DNA of 64,000 nucleotides, from positions 155,104,045 to 155,168,044 of the forward strand of contig CM043950.1 of NCBI GenBank assembly GCA_014529385.2, read 5' to 3'. Under the pieces are notes generated by a model. The model saw only the letters and a program-made list of their open reading frames with translations. It had not been told where the DNA came from and did not search any database. This stretch comes from Adiantum capillus-veneris. Lineage: Eukaryota; Streptophyta; Polypodiopsida; Polypodiales; Pteridaceae. A program made the translations under genes and the position numbers. Shown one piece after another: positions 1 through 10,437 of this stretch (within the stretch, counting starts at the first letter, position 1; each line of letters begins with the position of its first letter).

Positions 1-1643
1 GAGACCAGTTGACGTGCGGTCGTTGGTGAAGGTAGGGCTATGAGTGCAGACACCTTACTTGGGTCGGCGTTGATACCTTTTGCTGAAATTTCATGGCCTA
101 GTAGAATGACTTTACTCTCCCCAATGTGGCATTTATCCACATTTAATTGCCCACCTAGGCTCTGCAACCTGGCCAAACCTTCAGTTACCTTTTCTAAATG
201 TGAAATACGGGAGCTATATATACAAAAATCATCAATGAACACTCTTATGGATGTTCCAAAGAACGGTTGAAAAACATATGTGACATATCTTTGGAATGTG
301 GCAGGTGCATTTGTGAGACCAAATGGCATAACCCTGTATGCAAAACAACCCCATGGCGTGATAAAACTGGTTTTTAGCTGATCTTCCAAGGCTATGCGTA
401 TTTGAAAGTATCCAGAATAACCATCATAGACGGTATAGCATTCAAAACCCGCTACTTCATTCAGAATTTCATCCAAGAAAGGGAGAGGAAAGTGGTCTCT
501 CTTTGTAGCTGCATTTAGTGGTTTGTAGTCAGCACAGACCCTCCACTTACCATTCTTTTTAGGCGTCACCACTACGGGTGACACCCATTCTGAGTTTTCT
601 ACAGGATAGATGAATCCCGCCTCCAGCAGTTTCCTTACCTCGACCAAGAGTGCCTTTTCTTGTATGACCCCCAGTCGTCGTAGCTTTTGCACAACTGGTC
701 TTACCCCTTCCTTCAGCTTAATATGATGCTCCACCACTGTAATGCCCGTGATTCTTTCATAGTTGTCAATGAACAGGTTAGGAAATCCCATCAACATTTG
801 CAAAAAACTATCTTTCTTCTCAAGTGTTAATTCCGTAGACAACATACCCTTCAACCTACTTCCTCCTAGGCCAGGTGATTTGCTCTCCTCTTCATTGGGT
901 TGCCCTTTTGGTGATGGATCACCAGTTGTGCTTACCCTTTGTGGATCCTTCATAATGATACCCATCACATCAATGGAACTGTCACTTTCGTCGGTGGATG
1001 TGGTCTCCTCCTCAGAACTGGAAGATTCGCTACTGGTTTCATCTGCCGATGTTTCCAGATTCATTTGCTTCTGCTTGCCAATCCTCATGTCGTAGTAGAT
1101 TGTCTCCCCTTTCTTACCGGTCATGCGTAGAAGGCCAGTACCCCAGTCTTGTTTTGCCTTCATGGCCATCAACCATGGCCTTCCCAAAATTAGTGGATAG
1201 CCCTCCCCCTTAGTAGGCATTACAAAAAAATCTACCTCTACCTCAGTGTTGAAAGCTTTGATTTTCACGGCACTTACCACACCCACACACTTTACTTTTG
1301 CGTTGTTTGCCATCTTTGCCTTGCATGGAGAAGGCCTGTCAACCTCGAGCCCTAATTGAAGCATCATAGCTTCGCTCATTACACAGATTTGTGCACCTCC
1401 ATCAATGTAGGTGTTTCCAACCCTCTTTCCTTTTATGTTTACGTCGACAATTGGAAGGATGTCATCCATGTTGCATCCCGAAATTGCTCCGGCTACCTTT
1501 GTTTTGGAGCTTCTTGTACTTACCATTTTAGACCATTGTCGCCTTACTTTAGGTACAAGATGTAGTAGCTGTGGCCATGTAATCTTTGGTCCTTGCTCTG
1601 CCACATCCAATGTTAGATCATAGGGCTTAGAACTTTCCCCTAG
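1..1643 (-). pseudogene. Element A protease and reverse transcriptase (pol N-terminal part, partial)
   Basis: One minus-strand frame stays open from 1643 to the window start. It begins with a linker, then a retropepsin-like segment around 1100-1480 with DGGAQIC as the active-site motif and LILGRPW as the distal motif. A serine/glutamate-rich linker (about 950-1090) follows. RT then shows the canonical gypsy motifs WVSPVVVTPKKNGKWR, YDGYSGYFQI, RVMPFGLTNAPATFQR and the catalytic FIDDFCIYS near 210-240. The frame is continuous with gag except for one TAG at 1644-1646, so the polyprotein was probably a single gag-pol frame. D-G-G in place of D-T/S-G is also found in other plant Tat-type proteases, so it does not imply inactivity. 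RNase H and integrase lie outside the window. Confidence 0.88.
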
Positions 1644-2845
1644 CTAGAAGTCGGTGATGCCCAATTTCCGTCGTGGGCTGGATGGCCTCTTGCTAGTTTC
1701 TCCTCTCATGCTTCTCTCATCATCTGATTGTGTAGCTTTCTCCCTCCTAGCTCTTTTCACAGTCATGGCTTCAAGTGGTTCTAAAAAGGTTACCTTCTCC
1801 TTACCCTTGTCCCTCTCCTTTGCTCTGGGTGGATCCACTACTATGGCTTTTCCTTTTTCTTCTAGCCTTATGATGTTTACAGGGCGATCAGGTGGTGGGG
1901 CTGGTGGAAGAGGTGGAATGGATGCTTGTAGTGGTGTCTGGGGTGGACGTAGAATTTGTGTTGGTGGGGTTGGTGCTCGGGGTGGGGGTGTTCTTTCTCT
2001 AGGGGGTGACAATTGGTTCCTCCTACCTCCTCTATTATAGTTTTGTTGTGGTTTGGGACAGTAGTACATACCGTGACCGTCTTCTCCGCAGTTGTAGCAA
2101 TGATACTCCCTGTTTTGTTGTCGTGCTCTTCCAGGGTCTTGATATCTTTCTTGACTCCTCCGTTGTTGTATTAAGTGGACAGACAAATTCTACAGTTGGT
2201 CAGTAATATGGGCCAACATATCTTGTTGGTCATCTCTTACCCCAAGAGCCGGTGGTGGTGTTGGAATGGTGGTTGTCGTAGTTGCTGGTCGACGCGATGT
2301 TCCTGATTCTATTGACTCGGTTTCTTTGGCTTTCATTCGCAGCTTCTTGTCTTTAAGGCAAGCAATCTCAACGGCTAACTCGTACGTAGCCGGGAATCTA
2401 CCTTTCACCTTCTCCTTGAGAAGCGGCCATAAGCCATGCGTGAACCGATCTTTTTTTAGGAAATCGGGTGCAGCTTTCCCCCTAGCCAGTGACTCAACCC
2501 ACCGTTCCCACAAATCCACAAATTTGGACTCATAGGTGGCATATTCTAAAAGACCTCCTGCTTCAAGTCTCTCAACTTGTCCCACAACTTTTCTGAAGTG
2601 GTACCTCCCCCAAAGCGCCTCTTAAAAGCGGTTTTTAAGGGTTCCCAGTCATCCTTGGTTGCTTGTGGAAGTGCATTGTACCATGATCTAGCTTCTAGCT
2701 TCATGAGATGCTTAAAGATTCTAACCCGGGATTCATCCGTATCTTTGTTGCTCACTACACATGCTACTTCAAAGTCATCTAGGAAGTCTGTTACCAAATC
2801 CTCCCCCTTCTTTCCTTTAAATGTTGGAAATGCTACACTTGCCAT
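1644..2845 (-). pseudogene. Element A gag (capsid plus CCHC zinc knuckle), broken
   Basis: The ATG at 2845 opens MASVAFPTFKGKKGEDLV and a retrotransposon gag capsid domain with the hallmark ARSWYNALP and DDWEPLKTAFKRRF segments. The frame is lost in a TTTT run near 2553-2560 (one-base indel) and resumes as EYATYESKFVDLWERW. Two in-frame TAG stops lie at 2190-2192 and 1644-1646. A proline-rich stretch and a lysine/glutamate-rich tail surround the nucleocapsid knuckle C-X2-C-X4-H-X4-C (CYNCGEDGHGMYYC, near 2060-2100), which would bind genomic RNA. The product would form the intracellular virus-like particle. The lesions mean the copy cannot make full-length Gag unless stops are read through. 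Confidence 0.85.
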
Positions 2846-2928
2846 GATTACTGAGAGAGAGCTAGAAGGACACACTGCTTAACTTGCAAAAGTTTTTTTC
2901 TTCTTTACAAGGAGGCGTGTATACCCTC

Positions 2929-3630
2929 TTATACTAGGACATAGATTAAAACTTCAAACGGTACATTGCCTTGTACCAAAGGTAAGACAAATGGTTGATC
3001 TGATGCCAGAACCTCAAAAAATTGCTCCCCACCCAGCATGGTGTCAATGACGTGCTGGTAGTGAGCCTTCAAATCCAGTATTACCTTGATTGAGCGTACA
3101 CGTGTTGGTATGTGTGATCTGTCTTGAGGTAGGTTGTACTGATTCATGTGAAGCTTAGATGTGCTTAGTCACTGTCCAAGCTTGTGGGAGAGGGTGGTGT
3201 TCTTTCCTGAAACAAACTCAGTAGATCCCTAGTTTCTCTAGTGAGAGTGTGAGCCAATGATTCCGTTATCTGTGCTGCAGCATCAGGTGCGACTTGAAAA
3301 CTGACTGTGATAATTACCTCGGTGACTTGAGTTACCCGATTCTCAAAGTAGAATAGTGTTGATTCTCTATTGTGTAGAGCTCCTTCCATTTTGTTGTTGT
3401 GGGTTGGTTGTAGGTTGCGGACATGGTTTTGACCTTCTCCTTCTTCTTCTTGGCACTTGGCCTATGTATATCCACTGGGTTTGGCGTGTTGGTTGACTCT
3501 CCCACTGCAAATCGATTACCGTTACGCCTGGCACTCAAGCTTCAATGGAGATGCGGAGTTTGTCTAGTTGTGCTTGGAGCTCTTCTTCTTCTGTCGTCCA
3601 ATTAGCAAATCCTGCTAGCCATTCATCCAT
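2929..3630 (-). pseudogene. Upstream leader ORF of element A (function unknown), frameshifted
   Basis: Between the PBS and gag the minus strand keeps coding-like character. An ATG at 3630 starts MDEWLAGFANWTTEEEELQ. The reading then passes through at least three frames separated by indels: one lysine-rich part (3332-3538), one with ENRVTQVTEVIITVSFQV (3165-3389), and one with HYQHVIDTMLGGEQFFEVLA (2929-3147). Tat/Ogre elements are known for an extra ORF before gag, and this may be a decayed version. I recognise no domain. Part of the stretch could simply be untranslated leader, and the frame joins are inference. Confidence 0.4.
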
Positions 3631-3683
3631 TCACAATAGTTTAAGGGTTTCAGTCTTGTAAACTGAAGGTTTCATGAAAAGAT

Positions 3684-3702
3684 CCTCAGTGGGGGCACCA
3701 AA
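3684..3702 (-). other. Primer binding site of element A
   Basis: Immediately inside the LTR end (minus strand ...CTCGTCA at 3703) is TTTGGTGCCCCCACTGAGG. A TGG start two or three bases from the LTR is the expected form of a tRNA 3'-CCA primer site. I do not assign the tRNA species. The same decamer TGGTGCCCCC recurs inside the LTR at 3795-3804. Confidence 0.65.
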
Positions 3703-3908
3703 TGACGAGAGCAAAGCGAACCCCGAACCCCGACGGCCTCTAAAACACTGGGGACCGAATGGCGCGCCTCGAGCCTGTCATGGTAAAGCAAACAGGGGGC
3801 ACCACCTACCTTCAGCGGCTAGGACGCAAACAACACACCACCATAACAAAGTTTTCATCCAAGAGAGATGGATGCTTGGGAGTAATGATGAAGAGGAAAG
3901 GGAGTGAG

Positions 3909-3911
<3 letters not shown>

Positions 3912-3996
<85 letters not shown>
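3912..3996. repeat. (GA)n microsatellite in the LTR of element A
   Basis: About 42 uninterrupted GA units. It sits in the transcribed 3' part of the LTR, at a position where related LTRs (E1, E3) carry only a CT-rich non-repetitive tract and E5 carries its own long GA array. Confidence 0.95.
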
Positions 3997-3999
<3 letters not shown>

Positions 4000-4472
4000 G
4001 GGAGGGGGTATAGGAGCTTAGTACTTAGGCACCACAAAAGGATGGCGAATCCGCACACCCTTCACACATACACAAGCTCACTCCAAACACAAAACTAGGT
4101 GGCGATTCCGCACACCTCACATGGGCAAAACATTGCAAGAAAACATACTCACAAAACCTCAAGCTTTATTTAGAGAATAAGGCGATGAAATGGGGAGCAT
4201 AGGGTAGGGGAATGAGAAGGGAGAGCGTGGTAGAGCACATGGCGGATAGGTGGGAGTTGATGGCGAAAACTCGCACGAGGATTATGGCCATCATCCTTCA
4301 TATAGTTGCCCTTCATCTTCCATAGCCAAGGGTGTAGAGGTCATGCTCAAGACAAGCATGGTGATTGTGGTGATGGTGATGGTGTGGGTGTGTGTGTGTG
4401 CACTAGGCACACACAGTGCATAGTGTACTCTTTGGTGATGGTGTGTGTGTCCTTAGTGTGATGGTGACCCCT

Positions 4473-4482
4473 CTTTATATAG
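4473..4482 (-). promoter_or_regulatory. TATA box of element A LTR promoter
   Basis: On the minus strand the LTR contains CCCTATATAAAGAGGGG. The TATATAAA core lies mid-LTR, as expected for a U3 promoter. No experimental evidence. Confidence 0.5.
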
Positions 4483-5325
4483 GGGAGGAGGGGGGAGAAA
4501 TTTTAGAATTTAGAAATGAAGAAATCATTATCTACATAGGCCATGTCACTGTGGGCCCCACTTGTCTGGCTGTGTGTATATGTGCCAGAACAGCAGTCTC
4601 ATGAGAGAGAGACTAAGAGAGAGAGATGGTTTGATGAAAAAAAGTGAGAGGTGACATGGAGAATAAAGTAATTATGAGAGGGGAGAGAGGGGAGTGTGTT
4701 CAGAGGTGAATCTGTGTGCAGATGTGTGTGAACACAAGAAAAATCAGGTAACCACCGGGTGGGGATGGGTCTGTGGGCACCTTATTTAGTGAAACTGAGT
4801 GTGTGTGAGTGTGGGGGAGGTTATTTAGCTACAAGACAAGAGACATGGCCCCCTCTAGAGAGAGGGGGGGTATTTGGGTCATGGGATATGATAGGAGAGA
4901 GAAAGGGGGGGTGGGGTATACTATTTTGGAAGATAGGGTAAGTTGCATGTGAGTTAGGGTGCATTATTGGTGAGTTATAATGCATTATTGGTGAGAGGTG
5001 GGGTAGCTTGAGGGGAGAGAGAAAGGAGAAAGGACAAGAGGAAGAGAGAGGGGGTTGACCTTTTGAGTGGAGGAGAGAAAAAGGGACACACGGCGGGGCA
5101 ACAGTGAAGAAAAAGGAGGCAAGGTGGGGATGGGCTGCCCCGCAGGCATGAGGTGGCCTATTTTACCTTTCTCATATATTTACATAATCATACTTTATTT
5201 TTTTCTTACTTTTTTCAATGCCTTTTATCACTCCCTCCCTAAGAGGGGGTTTTCATGGGGTGGGGACGAGAGAAGAGGGGTATGGGAGCTTGGCTTGTGA
5301 AAAGCCCCCATCAGTGGGTAAGGAG

Positions 5326-7590
5326 ACATTGGGTGCAGTATTTTTGCAGCAAGATCCTCATAGCACTAGGATGCGGCCTGTCTACTTTGCTAGCCGGGTC
5401 ATGAATGCACTTGAAAAGGATTACATAGAAGCAAAAATCTATGATGCTTTCTCTTGTCTTTGCAGTAGGAAGTTTAGATCCTACATCCTGCCAAAACCCT
5501 TTATCATAATCACTGCTGAAAACTTGTTTCCTTGGGTGTCATCTCAAATGACACTAAGTCCTAGGATTTCAAAATGGATAATGGAATTGCAAGAGTTCCA
5601 ATAGTCTTTCAGAGTAGAAGATAGTGTGAGTGCACAATTAACAGGGATTCTCACCTATAGAGTGCATGAAAGGGACATCAAGGTGCCTGAGGTGAAAACC
5701 CTACCCTTATCACCACCGAGGCATTTACCTAATGCATTCACCTTGTTCTTTGATGGAGCATTTAAGAAGGCTACAGGAAAAGCATGGGGAGGGCTTGTGT
5801 TGCTTGATTCAAATGGTGAGGTTGTTATGAAAGATTATGTGAATTTGCCTGGTTCCACGAGAAACAATGAAGCAGAATATGACATACTAATCCATTGTTT
5901 GCAGATGTGTGTTACTCAAAAGATACATCGTCTCATGGTAAAAGGGGATGCACTTATCATTGTGAAGAAAATTCTAGGTATTTGGGCTTGTAAGAATGAA
6001 AGGCTAAGGCAAAAGGTTCATGCCATCCGTAGACTCTTCAATCAATTTGAAGAAATACAATTGTATCATATTCCTAGGAAACAAAATGAAGATATTGATT
6101 TGCTTGCCCAAAAAGCAGTTGCATGTGTTGAGAGTGAAGTGCAGGTCATTATGGCAACAACAGTGATAAAGCAACCAAGGTACTTGGGGATGGAGTCATT
6201 GGCTCCTATTGTGAGCTACATTTTAGAGGGCGAGTTTCCAGAGGGCTTCACAAAGGCTCAAAAGAGGAGGCTCATTAAGAAGGTGAGTTCGTATTTGTTT
6301 TTGGAAGGTGCCCTCTACCAAAGAGAAAAAGATCAAGTTTGCAGGAGAATACTGACAACCAAGGAGATTCAGCTATTTTTGAAGGTTTGCATGAGGAAAC
6401 ATGTGGTGGTCATTTTGCACAGGAACTCACTGCGAAAAAGATTTTGCTTGCCTGGTATGTTTGGCCAAGCTTGCACATTGATGTTCAACATTGGTGTAAA
6501 AGCTGCCACAATTTTGTCAGAATAATGGAAACAAGCGCCTGTTGCATGGTCCACGTCAGTTAGTCCTTGCAAATGGTCCATTTGAAAAATGAGGCATTGA
6601 TGCTATGGGTCCATTGCCTAGGAATAAAAATGGAAAATTGTATATCTTGGTGGCCATAGACTACATGACTAGGTGGGTGGAAGCTCAAAGTATGGCAAAA
6701 GTCAATGATAGAACAGTTAGCAAGACACTCACATTTGTTGCAGATTTGGCACACCTTTGGAGATTGTCTCTGATAACGGTCCAAGATTTAAGAAGGGCTT
6801 GCTCACAGAAGTTTGTGATGAGCTTCACATTCTACATCGGCATAGCACACCCTACTATCCTCAGTCAAATGGTTTGGTAGAGAAGGCTAATGGTATCATT
6901 GTAGGAATCATCCAAAAGATGGTAAAGAACAAGACAAAGCTATGGGATGACTTCTTGGATGGAGCATTGTGGGCTTATCAGACTACCTACAAGGAAGCAA
7001 CCGAGTTTACACCCTTCCACCTAGTCTATGGTCAAGAATCTTTGCAACCCATTGAGCTCAACATTCCAACGATGCGAATTCATGGAAAGGTGGCACAAGG
7101 AGAAGAGGCAGCATGGGAAGATCGTCTTCTCACCCTAGTAGAACTAGAATGGAAACGGGAGGCGGCTTATGAGTGCTATAAAAGAAAGGCTACGCAAATA
7201 AAGGACAAGCTCGACAAAAAGGTGAAAGACAAAGGGATCAAGGAAGGAGATTTGGTGCTAAGGTACGATAATTGCCTTGACAATCGCTTTGATGTGAAGT
7301 TCAATACTAGATGGCAGGGTCCCTACATTGTAAAGAAGGCCTACTACTCACGCTACTATCAACTCATGGATTTGGCTGGCAAGGAGCACCCCAAGAAGGT
7401 GAATGGGTAACGACTAAAGCCCTACTTGAGTCATGTTCTACCAGAGGATCTACAAGAGCATCGAACAGCTACAATACCATGTAAGTCTTTGAGCTTGGCA
7501 CTACAAGATGAAGATTCGATTGACGCACCAAATATCACAAAGGATGCAAAAACACTCTCATTGGAAGATATGTCTTTTGATGGTACATGA
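5326..7590 (+). pseudogene. E1 pol remnant: RNase H, archaeal-type RNase H, integrase
   Basis: Starts within the gypsy RNase H (GAVFLQQDPHSTRMRPVYFA). The second, archaeal-type RNase H follows, with DGAF, NEAEYD, VKGDAL and EDIDLLAQ, the acidic residues expected for catalysis. Next come the integrase HHCC finger (HEETCGGHF...CKSCH), the core (GIDAMGPLP, then VSDNGP, then LVEKANG as D, D and E), and the C-terminal GDLVLRYDN region. The tandem RNase H layout is diagnostic of the Tat lineage. Lesions are TAG at 5602 (E5 has Tyr there), frameshifts near 6380 and 6730, broken finger and core segments around 6525-6600, and TAA at 7408. The original frame ends at TGA 7588-7590, matching the C-terminal DGT of E5. 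Confidence 0.88.
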
Positions 7591-7600
7591 ATGTACCATC
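7579..7600 (+). other. Inverted repeat enclosing the E1 pol stop codon
   Basis: GATGGTACAT and its exact reverse complement ATGTACCATC flank the dinucleotide GA. The pol stop TGA straddles the centre. It lies five bases before the PPT. The same structure occurs in E3 (42947-42968) and E5 (61911-61936). Confidence 0.85.
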
Positions 7601-7604
7601 ATCT

Positions 7605-7618
7605 AGGGGGGCACTAAA
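7605..7618 (+). other. Polypurine tract of E1
   Basis: AGGGGGGCACTAAA immediately precedes the LTR start TGATAACC. It is the plus-strand primer site. E3 and E5 have the equivalent G-rich tract at the same place. Confidence 0.75.
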
Positions 7619-10178
7619 TGATAACCGTTTTTTCGGCTCTCATAAAATCTTTTAAGAAGCCACTTCACCCCACAAAAACACCCTAGCATAGTGACTAGGC
7701 TTGCTTTTTCATTGTAAATAGCGTTTGTGCGATTAGGGGTTTTATCACATTTTTTATTAAATCATTGAGCTAGTCATTGGGCTAGGAGACAAAAAAATGA
7801 ATTGATAATATTACGGTCCTCTTTACATGTAAATATTATCCATCAAATAAAGGACCTAAGTATAAAGGGTTTTTTTTCTCAAAATTTCTGTATTTATGTA
7901 AATATATATTCCTAGGTGTGCGTTATTAGGCCTAAGTATGCTAGCTTCCATTGCGTGTCATTTCTTACATGTTTTACTATCATTTTATCACTTAAGCTCT
8001 ACTCACACAAGCCTTGAAAAAACTTTGCGTGAATTCAAATTCACCAATCACCTTATCGGCTCCGTGATATTTTTCCACTCCTCCCAGATAAATATTCACA
8101 AGTACATAGGTTTCATCTTCAAATAAATTCCATAAATCACTCAAACTAGAGAATATTGAGGGTCCCTTCTCTCATGATTTTTCTCTTTTTATTTTTTCAC
8201 ATATATATTTTTAGTTGCCACCATGTATCCCATTTGTCCATTTCTTCAGAAGATGCATGACTAACTAACCTATCTTCTTGACCCACAAATATATATTATA
8301 TTTGATACTTATCCTATACCATACATGTGTGCAAGATCCTTGGAAAAATTAAGTCATGGTTGATGTATGGGGGGACTCAGTTGGAAGCTACAAAGGAAAA
8401 ATAATCAAATAGTGGCCCACTTCAAGCCTTATGAGGTGCTGCAGGGACAACTTTTTGCTCGAATTTTGGTGCCCTCTTCTGATCGGAATCTGAGGATATT
8501 TCCAGAAGAGAAAATGTAGCTCGTAAGCTGAAGTATTTTTCATAATGTTTTTCAAATTTTTTGAAGTCATGGGCGATTCTAAATAAACTTTATGGGCGAC
8601 TTCAAAACTGCCACTTCATACACCTAAAAGTCTTCCTATTTTCTCTCACCCTTCCACATGCCTACTCACTCATACACACTCCTCCCTCTCCTTCCCACAC
8701 CCAAACCTGCACATTCCATGACTCTTATCACCTTCTTCACCATCCTCATTTCCTCTCTTCACCATAGCTTCCATGATACACACACATACTCTCATATATC
8801 TCCACACCTACTCCCATATTCACATTCGCTCTTCACCATCATGAAAATTACAAAAAAAAAATGGATATGATTTATCTCTACAAATGAAGGATTTTCATCA
8901 AGAGGACCTTGAGTCTTCAAATCCACGCAACATCACCATCAACCGCGACTCTCTCACATTGACGCTTCATCCACCGATGTCACTAGGTGAATCTCCTCTC
9001 CGATTCCATCTATCCCCCTAATTTTCAATACCTTATTAAGGCATTTAACATTGTCATGCACCTTGTGTGCACCTCATTGTAATCATAATCACTATCCTAC
9101 TAACACTAACCCTAATGACAAAAGCACCTCACCTCAAGGAAGTAAAGATAAGTAGTGGTAGTACTCTCTTTCTCCCTCTTTTTTTTCCTCTCTTTTTTCA
9201 TTCACCATCATTAATAATGATCTCTCTCTTGAGCCCACATGCATGTGACTCATGGAGATAAGAAAGGCCACTCCATTTTGAAAATGCAAAAAATGCTAAG
9301 CTCAATTTGTTAGCATGTAATTCAAATTAGCCATAATCAAAATAAATGATCTCCAACCTATAAATAGACCCCTTCCCTCCATTGTAAACATACATAGATA
9401 GCATTTTAGCACTAGAGGCGTGAGGAGAGACTTGGTTGTAGACACTACAGTGTGAGATTCACACTTTAGTGCACTATAGAATTGATGCTACATTTTCTAA
9501 GTGAGAGAGTGTGAGAGTTTCACATCTCAAGCCACCATAGTACCTATCCTTACATTCATCAATAAATTTGAGCTCTTTGTGCTCCAAAGGGATGATTTTG
9601 TCTCCAATTCATATTCCATCCGGTTGTGCAATGCTAGTCAAAGATTTGAGGTGATGTGTATGCCACAATTTCTCAGTTGAGTTTGTGAGATTAAGTTGTT
9701 TGGGTGCGTTTTATTGCCTAATACTAGTTCATTGTAAGAGCTTTGAGTGGTGAGAGGTCTCTTGCAACCTAAGATGATGTGTGTGTGTTGGAAAAGTGTT
9801 GAGCCCGTGCTAGTGTAGTCTCCATGCAGGTTCTTTGACAGTGTAGCAAGGTCTTCTTTCACCTCTCGAATTGCAAGACAATTGTTTGAGCAACCTCACT
9901 CTCCATCTCTCTTTGTTCTCTCAATGTCTCCTTCTCTCTTCCTTCTATAGAAAATTGTTGCTTGTTTGTGTGTGTTTTGCGTGTTGCCGTTAAGTCTGAG
10001 GACACTCTCTTTTGTCCTAGCTCACATCCATAACTAGGTGGTACCCTTTTTAAGTTGGGTTTGGCTACGGATTTTTCTTGGTTGTGTTTGTGTTGTGCCC
10101 TAGGTTCATTGAGCAGCACGGGAGCCATGAAGGGTGTCTAGAGGCCGCTCTTGTTGTTGCCTGCCCCGGACTGCCTCA
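7619..10178 (+). repeat. 3' LTR of E1 (about 2.56 kb)
   Basis: Starts TGATAACCGTTTT after the PPT. It ends at ...GGACTGCCTCA, where its similarity to the LTR ends of E3 (38464) and E5 (58263, minus) stops. Internal landmarks are TATAAATAG at 9359 and the conserved CCTAG...CATCCATAACTAGGTGG block at 10018-10048. No 5' LTR of E1 is present. Otherwise the sequence is AT-rich and I see no gene in it. Confidence 0.75.
9359..9367 (+). promoter_or_regulatory. TATA box in E1 LTR
   Basis: CCTATAAATAGACC. E3's LTR has the near-identical CCTATAAATAGATCC at 37650-37664, also preceding a CT-rich stretch and a TTGTAAA segment. This marks the likely U3/R promoter. Confidence 0.6.
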
Positions 10179-10437
10179 ACGTAATCATGTAAAGGGAGCT
10201 TAAATTCCTATTTGTAGTTATCAGAAGATCCAAGTGATGGTGCTGCTAACAGCTTGCCTTGGCTACTGGTGAAAATGTACACAGAACTTGAATTGATTTA
10301 TTGAGGATTAGGTGATTGCCAAAGCCATATGTATCTATTTTTGTTATTCTCTCTCACAACTCTCACAGTCAAAGGCACGACGCCTTCTCGACTCACATTT
10401 TGAACCCATACCCCCCGACATATTTGGTGAACCCGAC

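Larger units (their letters stand above)
1..5313 (-). mobile_element. Element A: 5' portion of a Tat-like Ty3/gypsy LTR retrotransposon, truncated by the window edge
   Basis: Read on the minus strand, the order is LTR (5313 to 3703), primer binding site, leader, gag with a CCHC knuckle, aspartic protease, then reverse transcriptase running off the window start. This is standard Ty3/gypsy order. The gag knuckle (GHGMYYCP) and the protease (DGGAQIC) resemble those of E3 (GHGMYNCP, DGGTQIC), so A and E3 belong to one lineage. At 5313/5314 the LTR abuts the middle of E1's RNase H region, so A inserted into E1 and is younger than it. Its RT frame is open for over 1.6 kb, which also suggests it is less decayed than E1 or E3. 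The rest of pol and the 3' LTR lie left of the window. Confidence 0.85.
3703..5313 (-). repeat. 5' LTR of element A (about 1.6 kb)
   Basis: On the minus strand it begins TGATGGGGGC at 5313 and ends ...CTCGTCA at 3703, directly before the PBS. The start abuts E1 pol coding sequence. It contains a TATA box (TATATAAAG near 4482-4473), a long GA/CT microsatellite (3912-3996), and the block shared with the other Tat-like LTRs (CCTAGCC...GGTAGGTGGTGCCCCC). No second copy lies in the window, so the boundaries rest on the junction, the TG/CA ends and the PBS. Confidence 0.65.
5314..10178 (+). mobile_element. Element E1: 3' half of a Tat-like gypsy element, interrupted by element A
   Basis: Plus-strand order is the end of RT/RNase H, an archaeal-type RNase H, integrase, pol stop, PPT and a long 3' LTR. 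The left edge is the insertion point of element A, so the missing 5' half should lie beyond A's other end, outside the window. E1, E3 and E5 share pol (E5 is the cleanest) and LTRs starting TGATAGCC/TGATAACC and ending ...CTCA. Confidence 0.87.

Noticed and set aside
1371-1410. DGG instead of DTG/DSG in the protease of A and E3 as a possible inactivation or novelty
   Set aside because: D-G-G active sites occur in other plant Tat-type elements, and both copies share it, so it is probably the lineage norm.
1654-2040. Plus-strand ORF of 128 aa with hydrophobic stretches
   Set aside because: It is antisense to the element A gag tail and has no independent support.
3759-4058. ORFs of alternating Arg-Glu or Ser-Leu on both strands
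   Set aside because: They are translations of the GA microsatellite, not genes. The same applies to ORFs across 35139-35375, 45785-46153 and 58300-58669.
10241-10253. GCTGCTAACA, identical to the E2 LTR terminus, as a possible E2 3' LTR end
   Set aside because: Flanking sequence shows no similarity to the E2 LTR; a 10-base match is expected by chance at this scale.
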